Below, piece after piece: positions 33,734 through 45,666 of a DNA stretch of 64,000 nucleotides. Numbering within the stretch: position 1 is the stretch's first letter; each line of letters begins with the position of its first letter. Below the pieces are notes generated by a model. It ran no database searches and was not told the DNA's origin. It saw only the letters and a list, made by a program, of their open reading frames with translations. A program made the position numbers and the translations under genes. Origin of the DNA: Hawksworthiomyces lignivorus (Eukaryota; Ascomycota; Sordariomycetes; Ophiostomatales; Ophiostomataceae); assembly GCA_002917075.1 (NCBI GenBank), contig NTMA01000005.1, forward strand, positions 310,001 through 374,000, read 5' to 3'.

Positions 33734-34848
33734 AGCGGCCGAGCGTATTCGTGATTATTTTCTTCTCTTATCGATGAAGAGTACTAACGACACGAGCTGC
33801 CCGCACTATGACATCTCATGACGTCTCATCTTCGACAGAGACCGTCGTGAATATGCGCGCCAAGGCGAGGAGAAATGAATATATTCTGCAGCTAGGCTTT
33901 CCACGACGCTTGCTGGCTTTTCTGAAGCTGGTGGGGCAATTCTCATGGACTCAGTCCATGGGAAGTAGATGGTTCTTCTGGAGCAACAGCATATTCTTTT
34001 CTTTCACGGATCATGGATGACTTCCAATCCACGGGAATACCCATTGGGGATTGACGTGCTCATGAAACGCACCACACATACCTCTGGCCGATGCAGCTCT
34101 CGTCTTCTCATAAACTATACTATACTTCCACCATATGGATGGGGTATTGCATCAGTCGAGACCATCTCGACAGGCAAAGAATTTTGACATTCGCGAGAGG
34201 AAAAGGAAAAGTTTTTATACCCAAGTATTGTTCTCAGGCACAGGAAAGTGCATTGCTGTTAATGTACATGAAGAATATAAAGAACTTAAATATTCACCAC
34301 CATCTGCAGCGCTACCATACCAAACTTTGAGGCAAAAGAGAAAGAATTCGTGACCTTGATGTTGACGCTGAGGCTGTAGAAAAGCTTCAGGGGATAATGT
34401 GCCGTTACTGGAAGGCGGTGAAGCTAAGCTTTGGGTGCGTTTTCGTTTCGCAAATGCGGCAAAATCGCACAATAATACGCGGTAAATGATATTTTGCTTA
34501 ATGCCGACACAGCGGGCAGCCCCATGCTCGGCAATGGCAACTAGCTAACCGCAGCTCATCCGCTCCCCTAAAAGCCGCAAAAACAAACCGCACGACACTT
34601 CAACCTCTGTATCTAGGCATTGCCCTATCTAGCAGCTCTCTACACAAGGACGAACGGCTCTCCATTTTGTTGCACGACCCTGGTTGCTCAAACTTCGAAT
34701 TACCTCCGCCATAACTCGAGCTGCAGGTGTGGGGGCCGGCCCACAGACGGAGCGAGGCTACGCAAGGAATCCGACGCAGACGACCGGAGTGGATGGAAGA
34801 GCAGGAAAGCGATTGGGTAGAAAATAGACGAGATTGGCACAACAAGCC
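33734..34848. other. Spacer between SOF1 and SHE9/MDM33
   Basis: These 1.1 kb separate co-oriented genes. No gene is supported; the short ORFs here are AT-rich and unremarkable. The last 250 bp are presumably the promoter and leader of the next gene. Confidence 0.55.
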
Positions 34849-36363
34849 ATGGGGGGAGCGGCAGCTGGTGCATGGCCAGCGGCAGCCGCCAGACTGTCAG
34901 GGCTACACTGGGGTAGAGCTGCTGCGCTGAGGGGCTCAGGTCAATGGCCCGCCTCGATCCGGTGGCAGAGCTCTGCAGTGTCGAAAGCACTCTCGCCGCC
35001 GTCATGGCAAAGAAAGGCGCTGACAGCAGCCCGTATGCAGCAGTCGCCGACCTGCCGGGGCTGCAGCGCGGGCGTCTCTCCCCACAACACCCTGCGGCGG
35101 TTCTACTCTTCAGGACCACAGCAGCCACCAAAAGGCGACACGCAAGGCCCTGTCATCTATGCCCCTCCTCCGCTATCGAGTAGCTCTACATTGCAGCCTC
35201 CTAAGGAAGCATCTTCGCCATCAATACCAGAGCCCCCGAAGCCCGCGCCGCCACCTCCAAAGCAAGAGACGACCACCACCGACGGCACGGCACAAGAGCC
35301 AAAGGCAGCCCAAGACGGCTCCCCTTCTCTGGAAAGCAGCAGCGAGTGCAGCGACAGCAACGGCGACTCGGCGTCCTCGCTGCCCTCTGCGGCGGAGTCG
35401 CGGCGGTCGCGCCTGGCCGCGGGCTTCAGCCGGTTCATGGACGACATGCAGGCGCGGGCGTTTGTGGCGTCGCAGCGGCTGTCGGACCTGACGGGGTACA
35501 CGGCCATCGAGGGCATCAAGGCGCGCAACGCGGCGCTCGAGGTCGAGCTGGCGGCGGCGCAGGGCGAGCTGCGGGCGGCGCGGCGCGCGTACCAGGACGT
35601 CAACGCGCGGCGGGCGGCGACGCAGCGCGAGGTGACGACGCTGCTGGCGCGCAAGGACAGCTGGTCGCCGCCCGACCTGGAGCGCTTCACCGACCTGTAC
35701 CGCCGCGACCACGAGATGGAGGCCGGCGCCCTGCGCGCCACCGACCGCCTGCAGGAGGCCGAGGCCGCCGAGGCCCGCCTCTCCCAAGCCCTCACCCAGG
35801 GCATCCTCAAGCGCTACCACGAGGAGCAGGTCTGGAGCGACCGCATCCGCCGCCAGAGTACCTGGGGTACCTGGGGGCTCATGGCCGTCAACGTCCTCCT
35901 CTTCATCGTCCTCCAGTTCTTCGCCGAGCCCTGGCGCCGCCACCGCCTCATGCGCGGCATCGCCGAGGCCGAGTCCGGCGCCCTCGACGACGTCCGCCGC
36001 GAGCTGGCCGACGTCCGCGCCGTGCTCGCCGGCGTCGCTGCAGAGGCGCCGTCCTCACCGGCGTCAGCTCCGGCAGGACCAGCAGTAGCGCCAGCGCCAG
36101 CGGCGGCGGCCGATGCGCTGCCTGCAGAAGCGGCATCGGCATCCCAGCTGCTGACGCTGTTCGGCGCGGGCTCATCCTGGTCGTGGCACGAGCTCACTGC
36201 CTTCGCCTCCGATTCAGCCCGCTGGAAGGCGTGGGCCATGGATCTCTACAGCGAGCGCCTCGTCAATGTGCGCATGCGTGACGTCTCGTTGCTGGCTCTC
36301 GAGAGCGCAGCAGCTGGCGCCACAGTTGTCGGCGGTCTTGTATTTGCATTACGGAGAGCATAG
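34849..36363 (+). CDS. MDM33: SHE9/MDM33, mitochondrial inner-membrane protein
   Basis: Intronless, with ATG at 34849, giving 504 aa; the frame is open a little further upstream only from a TTG. The N-terminus is Ala/Arg-rich and without acidic residues, a mitochondrial presequence with a likely cleavage site around LRRFYSS (82-88). A proline-rich linker spans 105-150. The SHE9 core starts near residue 185 (RRSRLAAGFSRFMDDMQARA) with a coiled coil at about 220-330. TM1 is at 341-358 (WGLMAVNVLLFIVLQFF), and a second helix lies at the very C-terminus (482-502). In yeast, Mdm33 shapes or divides the inner membrane and its overproduction fragments mitochondria. An Ala/Pro-rich insertion lies near residues 400-430. 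The very GC-rich antisense ORFs are shadows. Confidence 0.93.
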   Translation: MGGAAAGAWPAAAARLSGLHWGRAAALRGSGQWPASIRWQSSAVSKALSPPSWQRKALTAARMQQSPTCRGCSAGVSPHNTLRRFYSSGPQQPPKGDTQGPVIYAPPPLSSSSTLQPPKEASSPSIPEPPKPAPPPPKQETTTTDGTAQEPKAAQDGSPSLESSSECSDSNGDSASSLPSAAESRRSRLAAGFSRFMDDMQARAFVASQRLSDLTGYTAIEGIKARNAALEVELAAAQGELRAARRAYQDVNARRAATQREVTTLLARKDSWSPPDLERFTDLYRRDHEMEAGALRATDRLQEAEAAEARLSQALTQGILKRYHEEQVWSDRIRRQSTWGTWGLMAVNVLLFIVLQFFAEPWRRHRLMRGIAEAESGALDDVRRELADVRAVLAGVAAEAPSSPASAPAGPAVAPAPAAAADALPAEAASASQLLTLFGAGSSWSWHELTAFASDSARWKAWAMDLYSERLVNVRMRDVSLLALESAAAGATVVGGLVFALRRA

Positions 36364-36979
36364 CGGACCATATTAGAAAACTTGTCTCGTGCGCCTCAAG
36401 CGCCTTCGTTGTATATTAAAAAGAGTTTTGTGTAGAAAAATGTACATAAGAGCAAGAAGGGAAAATTCACCAACTCTCAAAACACCTCAAGCTGCGTCGG
36501 CATTTGCAAGCTTTATGCGTCGGTACGACCATTCTAGCTGACTTTGTTTCTGCGTCTATGAAGTGATTTTTACGTGGACATGGTCCCCAATGTAAAGATA
36601 TAAACATAAAATGATGCGTTCTTACGGAACGAGTGCAGGCTGCAAATTTTCGCTTGCAGAAAAGGAAAAAAGAAACAAAAAATATAAAGGAAAAGCGAAA
36701 AGAACCAAAAGCACACATCCATCAATGTACAATATGACGAATGAATGCGCCGTGTCTCGTGGTGAGCTCAATATGATCGACCCCGAGAAACCCATTAATA
36801 TCAGAAGATCCAATCACAACTTCGTTTGACCGCTCTAGGTACAATTGCCCACTCTCCTTTTTATGTTTTTGAAAAGAACAATTAATTCATTTCGTTGCTC
36901 CTCATCACAGTGATATGAAATGCCCACACGGAACAATTTATGCAATTTAAAAGTCGCCTGTGTCTCGTTCGTGCAAGAC
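36364..36979. other. Spacer between convergent MDM33 and PKC1
   Basis: These 616 bp of AT-rich DNA contain the two 3' ends. No gene is seen. Confidence 0.6.
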
Positions 36980-39900
36980 TCACACGAAGTCGGCTGTGTA
37001 GGAGAAGCCACGGAACTCTTCCTGCATAGCTTGAGAGAGAACTAGGAAAAAGGGGGACTGTTAGCGAACTTTCCCTGGTAGCGAAAAAAAAAAAAAAATA
37101 GCGCCTGGCAAATAATGCATACCTGACTGGACTGGCGTGAGGACTGGCGTAACGCTCGTGAACTCCGAATCGAAATTGCTCGTGTCCGTCTCACTCTTGA
37201 TGGTCGGCAGGAACGGCGGCTGCACACGCTTGTGATAGATATCGTCCCAGTTGATGTTGCGGAAGAACGGTTGCGACATCACTTCCTGCGCGTCTGTCGG
37301 TCCGCTTCCAAGACGCTGATCTGGATCGCGCGTGAGCAGCTTCTGCAGGATGGACACGGAATCTCTGGGCATATGGATCGGGTATAGCGGCTCGTCTCCG
37401 AGAATGGCATCATAAATTTCGTCCTCGTCCTCACCGCGGAATGGCGACTGCTGCAAGAGCATCTGGTAGATCAGCACGCCAAAGGCCCACCAGTCGACAG
37501 CACGCCCGTACTTCTTGTCCAGTAGAATCTATGAGATGGTCAGTAAATAAAAATTGCTCAAAAACCACAACAGCATAGCCACTCCCACAAGGTGTGAAAC
37601 GTACCTCCGGTGCCATAAACTCAGGAGTACCGCAGAAGGTGCTCGTCGTGGACCCGTACCACATGTCCTCTTTGCACAGACCGTAGTCGGCAATCTTGAT
37701 GTGGCCATCCAGGGTCAACAGGATGTTGTCAAGCTTCAGATCGCGGTAGATAACGCCATTCTCGTGGAAGTATTTGAGAGCCAAGCACACTTCGCTAGCA
37801 TAGAACTGAGCACGGCGAGTACCGAATTGGCCGCGTTGAATGTGCAGCATCAAGTCACCACCGCTGATGTACTCCATGACGAAATAGACACGCGTCTCTG
37901 TCTGGAAACAGGCATGCAGGTTGGTCAAGAACGGGTGGCGCTCCCGATTAGCAACCAGGAAGACTCGCTTTTCAGACCGTATGCTCTCAACCTCGTCGTT
38001 CTCGATGATGAATTCTTTCTTCAGAACTTTAATAGCGTAAAGCTTCTTTGTCCGCTTCGTCTCGGCGAGCATGACTTTGCCAAAGTTACCCTTACCCAGC
38101 ACCGCCAGGAAATTGAAGTGGTCGAGACCGATGCGCTGCCCTGTGCCTGGATCTGTTGCTGATGGCAATGGCTTCTTACCTCCTTGTCCAACGGAGGGCG
38201 AGACGGGAGAAACAGCTACAGTTTGCTCAAGAACCTGAGCCTTTACTTCCACAACAGGCGGCGGGGACGGCTGCTGCTGATGTTGGGGTTGATACATATG
38301 CTGTTGAGGAGCCGGCTGCTGCTGTTGCTGCTGCACAGTAATCGATACTTGCTGCATCTGCATCTGCGCGACCTGCGGCTGCGGTTGCGAAGGAGGGTAT
38401 TGGCCGACATTGATATAATCAGCAGGATTGTACTTCCTCTGCTGTGGTGCACCGCCATAAGGCTGCTGCTGCTGCTGAAGAAGTTGCTGCTGCTGCTGTG
38501 GTTGCATGGAGGTGGGCGAAGCTTGCTGGCCTACATAGGGATCTCCGTATCCACCAGGGTCGTACCTCCAACTGTCACCGGACTGGCTTGGCCCAGTGCT
38601 TGCCTTTGAACCAGGCGAACCCATACCGGCCATTGCCATGGTTGCAGCAGCTGCGGCTGCCGATGACGGGGTGACTGAAGTGCGATCTGGCTCTTGGTAG
38701 CTTTGTGGCGATGTTTGGTTCGCATACATCATCTTGGCGGCTTCTGTGGCTTCGGCAGATGCAGCTCCCGGGCCGTAAGCGGGCGGGCCTGAGTATGGGG
38801 TGTTTTGGCCCAGCGAGCCTGTTTTTGCCGGCCTCAGCGTCCGGTCGCTTAGGTTCACGCTTGATGCTTTCTGTCGCTGCTTCTGCGTACGTATTCCCTC
38901 CAGAATTTGGTTGGCCACAGCCATAGACATGCCGCAAAAATCAGGAACAAGGTGGGCGCATCCAGCATGTGCAGTGAGCCCACACTCTGTACATTTACGA
39001 CAGCTCTTCTTTCCAAATGGAAGCAAGTAACCACAGTGGCAGCACCAGTTGGCCGTATAGTTGCCGAATGGCTGGAAACGATGCGGAATCCGGTGGTTGA
39101 TCTTTTCTTCGTCGGGATCCGTCTCTGCATTGGACTTGCTGATGCACTTCGTGACCACGCTAGAATAGCATTTAACGTGGCAAGTGTACTTACAATCTTC
39201 ACACTGCATGCCGGCGCCGCCCTTGAGGAAATCTCCACAGAGGGCGCATCGCATAATGTTATAGAATTGACGCTGAACAAATTTGTGGCCGTACATCTCG
39301 TGAACCTCCTCCTTCCGCTGGCGAATGGCGCCCTTGCGGCCCAGACCAAGGTCAATCGGGCGACGATCCTTATTCTGGCGAATGAAGTTGAAACTCAACT
39401 GGATCTGTCCAGTAGGCTCCAAGTTAAACCAGCCCGTGATCGGTTCGGGAGCGAGCTGCGGCGGAGGCTGAAGAGGGCCAGTGCCGTACATGCCGCCGCC
39501 CAATTGTGGTGGTTGCTGCTGCTGGGGCGAAAAGGAACCGGGAGCATTGGGTGGTGGACTGAACTGCGGCTGGGGATTCATAGGAAACTGAGGCGGCGGC
39601 ACGCGGCTGCTGGGGTTGGACATCTTATCGGCAGACACCCAACCAGAAGAGTTGATCTCGGCTTCGATCCTCTTTCGGCGGATTTCTTCAGCAATGTCGG
39701 AGATGCGAACCCAGAGCATGCCAATCGGAATGGCGTGCTCCCCCGGTTTATCGTACACCGTCAACTCGATCTCATTCGCCTTATCTACTTCGACGTTATG
39801 GAATTCATTGTCCCATCGGTCGATCCTCGACAATCGTGTGCGCGCAGCGACATTGTCTTCCACCTTTACGGCAACGAAGGTGTCTGGGCCGCGACTGAAT

Positions 39901-40927
39901 CGGCCGGTAGGCGCATGGTCGACGTCTTTCACAGCCATGATGCGAATCGAGAGTTGGCCAGATAGCGGTTTCCTCATATTGGGGATGTTGATGCTGTCGT
40001 CTAGTTATAGTTAGCACTTGAAACAATCAAGCCATTATGACAAGGCCACGAGTCTGGGAGCCGCCACACACCATCAGGAGAGTCGCTAGTGTCCATATCA
40101 ATATGGAGTTCCTCGTATCTTCTCAAAGCCTGCTTGAGCAATACAATCTTTTGCTTGCTTTCCACTTTCTTAGAAGCAGCGTCGGCTTTGCTCTTCTTGT
40201 CTCCTTCCATTTGGTACAGCTGCACCATCTTCTCGATGCCTTTCAGGTACTGCTCCTCGACATTTAGCTTAAATTGGATCTGTGACAACATGTGCTGGAT
40301 TCGGGGACCAAGGTAAGGTGTGTCGTATTTGATCAAATCTGCAATAAAACAGCGTGTGCTTGTCAGCGAGAAAGCTCAGATCACACGCTCAACATGCACC
40401 TAGGAGATGCTGCGAGGAAAGTAAAAAATAAATCAAAGCAACCCACCAAGCTTCGTGAAGTTTGGCCGAGTCTTTCCCATGGGCGCATTAGCCGGAGAGA
40501 CGGAGAAAGACGCAGGCGACTGCAGATCGCCATGCCGGCCTGACTGGCTGAAGGAGTTCAACGTAGAAGCGTCACTCCAGGAAGACGTCGAATCCTTTGG
40601 CGGTGGCGTAGGCGGACCATCTTGTTCTGAGCGGAGGTCAGAGCTTCGGGGGCGCATGGAACCCGACGGAGGAGCATTGGGACCAGTGCCGCCACCGGGG
40701 CTCAGGTTCAAATTATCTACGCCTTGGCCGAGACGGCGCATTTGGAACTCGCGCAGCTTTTCTTCGAAAAACTCCAGATTCCGGCGGCCCTCGCGCACTT
40801 GCGAGTCGATCTTCGATCGGACAGCATCGTTGTTTGTCTGCAATCGCATCATGCTTGCTGCTTGAATGAGGGCCTTCTCCCGCTCAATCTTCTTGCAGAT
40901 ATCCATAATTCTGTCTTCTTCATTCAT
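36980..40927 (-). CDS. PKC1: Protein kinase C (fungal PKC1)
   Basis: Five exons: 40447-40927, 40072-40338, 37605-40000, 37123-37528 and 36980-37041, all with GT-AG introns of 71-108 nt; 1,203 aa. HR1 repeats (Rho1 binding) lie at about 1-75 and 160-240, and a C2-like domain at about 258-370. C1 fingers are at 488-535 and 556-605 with all Cys/His. A Gln-rich, disordered linker covers 740-860. The AGC kinase starts near 878: GKGNFG 885-890, catalytic Lys907, YRDLKLDN with Asp1003, DYG 1021-1023 (DYG rather than DFG is normal in fungal Pkc1), then GTPEFMAPE. The C-tail has the NFD-type SEFTSVTP turn motif and ends in [11 protein letters not shown], the hydrophobic motif. It acts at the plasma membrane upstream of the cell-wall-integrity MAPK cascade. 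Confidence 0.97.
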
Positions 40928-41599
40928 GGTTGCTGATGGAAGGCCGCGCGATGATTCGCGCGGCAGCTGCTATTAAAATAGGGTATATTTCTTTCCGAGA
41001 GAAGGATGAGGTGGAAAAATGTAGGTGGGCAAACCGTAGCCGCCTGCTGTTCTAGGACAAAACGGCTGAGCAAGTAATAGGACTTGGACTCAGACAGTAG
41101 AGTAGTTCTTGAGGTAGGACGGCGACGAGGTCAACTCGACTGACCAGAGGACAAAGTCTTGTCTTGATTTGTTTTGATGAGGCGCAAATCGAGTTTGTGA
41201 GGCGTCACACCTTTCGCATGATACCGCCGTGGAAATGCAAAGATGCAAACCAAAAGCTTGTCCAACACTGTACCAATATCAAGGTTCTGCGATCTCTTGG
41301 GAGGTAGGCAGGTGCCAACAGAAACAGCGGTCCCAAAAAATCACCAAATACACTTCAGATATAGGGAATGCCGAAGAGCGTTTGGAAAAGAGGTAGGGTC
41401 GTCGTCAGGCACGTGGCGAAGGGGTTTGCACGTTGGTAACAATCGCCTCAGACCATATCCAGGCGACCAGGGCGCTTCCTACTGGTTATTGTTCGCAGAA
41501 CGGTCGTTGACTAAACAAATTTTGATCGCTTTCGTAGAATGAAGGCTCGATATCCAGAGCACGCGGGAGGCAACAGGTCGACGCCACACGCCCGAATCA

Positions 41600-42300
41600 A
41601 AAAGATAACGAGCAAGTTTTAGCGCAGCAAGACGTAGTCTGAGAGGAGTCTCTGGAGAAGGACGTAGGCAGCAGTCGGTAGAAAGGCGAGCGTAATATAG
41701 AGTAAGGAGAGAAGAGCCCAAGGATATTTAGAGCAGAAATGAAGAAAAAAATAATGGAGATCACCGCCCGGTACGTAAGGTGCAAGACGGATGCTGACTG
41801 GTAGTGGACAGATGAAGGATGAGAAATGCAAGCAGCCCTGACGATGCTAGTGTGGGTGAAAGGAGAAGGGCTGGATTTTGGGGAGGGGGGGGTGTGAGAG
41901 AGAGTGGATGTGGGAGGAAGATGGAGGGGACAGCCAAGGCTGAATTCTTGGGTTGTCCTGAACAAGAGATGCGATGTCGTTGGGTGAGGAGGAAAATGTG
42001 GGAAGGATTGCGAAGCACAGATAGAGAAAAATAGAGCGAGCAAAGGCCTAATAAGAGGAGCGCAGTTGAATCCTCGTAGAGGTCTGTTTCCAAGAAAATT
42101 ATTAGGCAAGAAGGAGGGGAAAGAGAATGGAAAGAACGAGTAGGGAGAAGAGGGGCTGTTGCTGCCTCTGGCGCCGTTTCTCTTGGTGGGCAGTTTTGAG
42201 TTTGTGTGGAGATGGTCCGTGTGTGCGGAAGGTGCGAGCAAGTGCACGTAAGTTGCCTGCAAAGAGTGGGTGCCCGTTCTAGGCAAAGGGGGTTTTGTTA
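41600..42300 (-). promoter_or_regulatory. Pyrimidine-rich (minus-strand) tract upstream of PKC1
   Basis: The tract is C/T-rich in the PKC1 sense, 0.67-1.37 kb before its ATG, so a long 5' leader is likely. The 229-codon ORF here (low-complexity Ser/Pro/Phe/Leu) is a by-product of the composition. Confidence 0.35.
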
Positions 42301-43012
42301 GAGGGGTTGAGAACTGACTGACGTATTGCTTAGTTTAACGTATGGGTTTTAAACGGTGTTTGTTCTTTGTTATTTGTTTATGGTTTTTTTTTTTGTTTTT
42401 TTGTTTTTTGGTCTGTTTACATTCTGCGTGTGTGTGTGTGCGCACACGAGCTATGCAAGTAAGCAGCTTTTTCCTTCTTTTTTCGTAGTACCGTCTTCGG
42501 ATAGCTTTTGTGTTCTAGATTTTTATTGTGCTCCTGCGTTCCTACCTACCTCTACCTAAGCATTTTGCGCAGCATGTCTCGCCGTTGCCTTTTTCTTCGA
42601 GCTATCCTAGCCGTAGGGCTTTTTTGAGCAATCCTTGTCGATACTTTTCTCCCAAAGAAGCAGGTGGGGAAATCAGACAACACAGAGCAACTGCAAAAAC
42701 AGGAGAGGAAAAAGTTCAGGCAAAAGGAAAATGCTATAATACGTTTGTTCTCTACAGAGGGCGTAACAAATTCATATGCCGCAAAGGGGGACGATACAGA
42801 GAACTGCAAAATTCCGCCAACCGATCAACGAATGTCTGCCGCCTTGTTGGGCAGCAGAATCAGATCGTTTTTGGAAAAGAGCACGTGAGAATGAAAACGA
42901 TCAGAATACGAGAAAAGCACAGAGAAGATTCAATGACATGTTGAAACATAGGAGGCGGCCTCTCTTTTGCTTTTCAGGTTCTCCTCTATGAAGTCCTTTC
43001 TCATACCTTGCT

Positions 43013-43041
43013 ATCCTCGTGTCTATTTTCGTGACGAGGAT
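43013..43041. repeat. 8-bp inverted repeat with 13-nt loop
   Basis: ATCCTCGT at 43013-43020 pairs with ACGAGGAT at 43034-43041. It is followed by TTCGAA, but the arms do not fit a tRNA. Its function is unknown. Confidence 0.5.
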
Positions 43042-43319
43042 TCGAATTTGGGACTGCAATTGCTCCGTGGTAATTACAAACGTGTAAGCATAATCGAATT
43101 TTATTACTTGCAAGCATTGTACGAGCACTGTCTCAAAGGCCTCCAAGGGACCCTGCTCCCTATCCGTCTTCGTCTAAGCCTGTGGGACAGGGTTCTTGGG
43201 TTTGGAATCCAGTGGCAAAAACCAGGTAGCTCGACGGCGAAAAGATCTTTGCTGATTTTTTTTTGTTCCGCTGAAGATCACCGGCACTGCCGCCACCGTC
43301 CATCACTGGACCAAATTCC

Positions 43320-43538
43320 ATGTCAGCCGCAGGGAGGTGTGGAGAGCCCATTGACAGAAGGAAGCTTGAGCGCTCCCGAGAGGTGCAACGTTTCTCTGCA
43401 CTGAACGACGCGTTGCTAGGCCGCAGAGATGCCGGAATGACGTACGTGCCCTCGTATAAGGACGACTCGGTAGCGAAAACTTCAATTCTCCCACCGAGCA
43501 AAGAACATCCCGACTTTTCTTACGTTAGTTCTAAATAA
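43320..43538 (+). CDS. Possible 72-aa ORF of unknown function
   Basis: It starts ATG at 43320 (MSAAGRCGEPIDRRKLERSR) and ends HPDFSYVSSK before TAA. Composition is balanced and GC is higher than in the surroundings. The minus strand over 43160-43501 is also open but lacks an ATG. It may be a small gene, a last exon or chance; no family is recognised. Confidence 0.2.
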   Translation: MSAAGRCGEPIDRRKLERSREVQRFSALNDALLGRRDAGMTYVPSYKDDSVAKTSILPPSKEHPDFSYVSSK

Positions 43539-44160
43539 TTACATTCTGCTTTTAGGTGCCTTTCTGAGGGCAACTATTCTAAAGACAACGAAAAAGGCAG
43601 AAGCACACAGGCGCAGAGACGCCAATGCTGCCGAGAAAGCCAACTAATTTAAGATTCTAGCCTTCGGGCTTCGGGGCCAAATTGGCTCCAATGCATAATA
43701 TTTCAATCAGTCCTGACGTCTAGAAGTATGTAGAACATGCTGAGCAGGGCCAGCCGTTCATGCCCCACAGCCCCAGTGACACTTTGTCAATCGTTGAGTG
43801 GGAAGGGGATTCTTCCCCTAGTAGGCCTATTAGCGGTCATCTCACATACTTGGCTTCCAACTCAAGCGCGGACAAAAGCCAATAGCGTCTTGTGCGTAAC
43901 GCAACAAAGGATGATAGACATATGCATAGACGGTGATCCCGTATGACTACGCCGAAAACCTCTAATCATTCACATTTTCGTCTTTGTTATGGCTTTATTC
44001 TGCTGTGATTCTGTCTTTTATCTGAATATACCGTTTCCTAAAGCGAACGCCAAATCGTTTCTCATTTTCTTTCCCGCCGAGATACTATGTGATGCTGCAT
44101 TGATCTTTCCTTGGTTCTCTCTGTAATGGAACAGTTACCCTGCGCTGCGATTCCGCCTCT

Positions 44161-45666
44161 TCATGCGGTGTATTCCTTCTGAAGCAGCTTGGCAATTGTG
44201 TTGAGCCTGTTGCATGTGTTAGCAGTTGTCAATTGATAGGAGAGAGGAAACCTGGAAAGCTCTCGTGGAAGGGGCTAAAAATAAAAATAAAACTTACTGG
44301 ATGTTGCTGGTGCCCTCGTAGATGGCGCCGATCTTGCTGTCGCGGAAGAACTTCTCGGCGAGGCCTTCGCGCACGAAGCCCATGCCGCCCATCCACTCAA
44401 CGGCCAGGCTGCTGACGCGGCCGGCAACCTGCGACGCGTACAGCTTGGCCATGGCGGCGTCCTTGACAAAGTCCTCGCCGGCCTCCTTCTTGCGTGCGGC
44501 GTTGTACACGAGAGCACGGGCGGCGGCGATCTCGACGTAGCTCTGGGCCATCTGGTGCTGCATTCCCTGGAATTCGCCGATTAGCTGGCCGAACTGCTTG
44601 CGGTCGTTCCAGCAGTAGCGCGCGGCGTTCTCCCAGGCGCCCAGCGCGAGGCCAGTCATCTGCGCCGCGATGCCGATGCGACCCTCGTTGAGCAGGCCGA
44701 TGGCGTACTTGTAGCCCTGGCCCTTCTCGCCGATCAGGTTCTCGCGCGGCACCTCGACGTCGTCAAAGTTGATGACGCAGGTGCTGCTGGCACGGATGCC
44801 CAGCTTCTTCTCCTTCTTGGCGATAGAGAAGCCCTTGGTGCCCTTCTCCACCAAGAAGGCAGTGATGCCGCGGTAGCCCTTGGACGGGTCCAGGTTGGCA
44901 AACACGATGAAGACGTCTGCCTCCATGCTGTTGGTGATCCACATCTTGCCGCCCGAGATGCGGAAGCCCGACTCCGTCTCTGTGGCCCGCGTGGCCAGCG
45001 CAAAGGCGTCTGAGCCTGACACAGGCTCCGACAGGCAGAAGGAGCCCACAGACTCAGTGGCCAGCTTGGGCAGGATGCGCTTCTTCAGCGCGGGGCTGCC
45101 GTACTTCATGAACAGGGTGTTGACCAGCGTGTTGTGCACGTCCACCATGACGCTGACGCTAGGGTCCACGCGGGCCAGCTCCTCAATAGCGATGATCGAC
45201 GACGTAAAGTTCATGCCGGACCCGCCAAACTCCTCGGGAATCTCGATGCCCATCAGACCCTGCTCGAACAGGCGCTCCACGACGGTGGGGTCCATGGCCT
45301 CGGCCTCGTCCATCTCGCGCGCCTTGGGCAGGACGACCTCGTTGGCAAACTTGGACACGGCCTCCTGCATGGACGCCTCGATCTCGTTGAGAGACATGAT
45401 GGGCAGGTGGGCGATGTCGGACTCATCGCGGCGGGCAGGTGTGTAGGAAAAGGGGCGGGCACTGGGCCAGATTGTCAGCTTTTCCAACACATCTTCTACA
45501 ACACAACAATCGCAGATGCGGAGGCAAGCATCGCGGGACAGCCTTACGCTTGAGCCGTCACTATCCTTGCCGGCAGGGTGCGCCGCGGAGCAGCAGCAAA
45601 TCTGGAGATGGCAGAAACCTGGCCCTTCCGGAGGACCGGGCGAAGAGCCCGTACAAAAGAAGACAT
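44161..45666 (-). CDS. Short/branched-chain acyl-CoA dehydrogenase, mitochondrial
   Basis: Three exons: 45548-45666, 44298-45461 and 44161-44206. The introns 45462-45547 and 44207-44297 have GTAAGG/GTAAGT donors and CTGAC/CTAAC branch sites. The product has 442 aa. Exon 1 (MSSFVRALRPVLRKGQVSAI) is a clear mitochondrial presequence rich in Arg and lacking acids, followed by RPFSYTPARRDE. Body: FCLSEPVSGSDA (FAD/substrate signature), WITNS, GYKYAIGLLNEGRIGIAAQ, and the C-terminal RDSKIGAIYEGTSNIQL with the catalytic Glu422. It closely resembles the short/branched-chain (2-methylbutyryl-CoA) dehydrogenase group, so a role in isoleucine and short-chain acyl-CoA oxidation in the matrix is inferred. 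The longer uninterrupted ORF to 45871 reads through the first intron and the leader. It is head-to-head with the uS12m gene. Confidence 0.94.

Larger units (their letters stand above)
40928..44160. other. 3.2-kb intergenic region, with long PKC1 leader
   Basis: There is no established gene. The part next to PKC1 (41,600-42,300) is pyrimidine-rich in the PKC1 sense, suggesting a long leader. A hairpin lies at 43,013-43,041, and a coding-like patch at about 43,300-43,540 (see 43320-43538). The 3' end of the acyl-CoA dehydrogenase gene lies at the right border. Confidence 0.5.

Noticed and set aside
38907..39965. 352-codon plus-strand ORF inside PKC1
   Set aside because: It is antisense to the C2 and C1 domains of PKC1, which are unambiguous on the minus strand.
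41597..42286. 229-codon minus-strand ORF upstream of PKC1
   Set aside because: Low-complexity Ser/Pro/Phe/Leu reading of a pyrimidine-rich tract; no domain-like pattern. More likely leader or promoter.
43034..43060. tRNA T-arm-like GATTCGAATTT
   Set aside because: The arms cannot pair as a 5-bp T stem on either strand and no D or anticodon arm could be placed.
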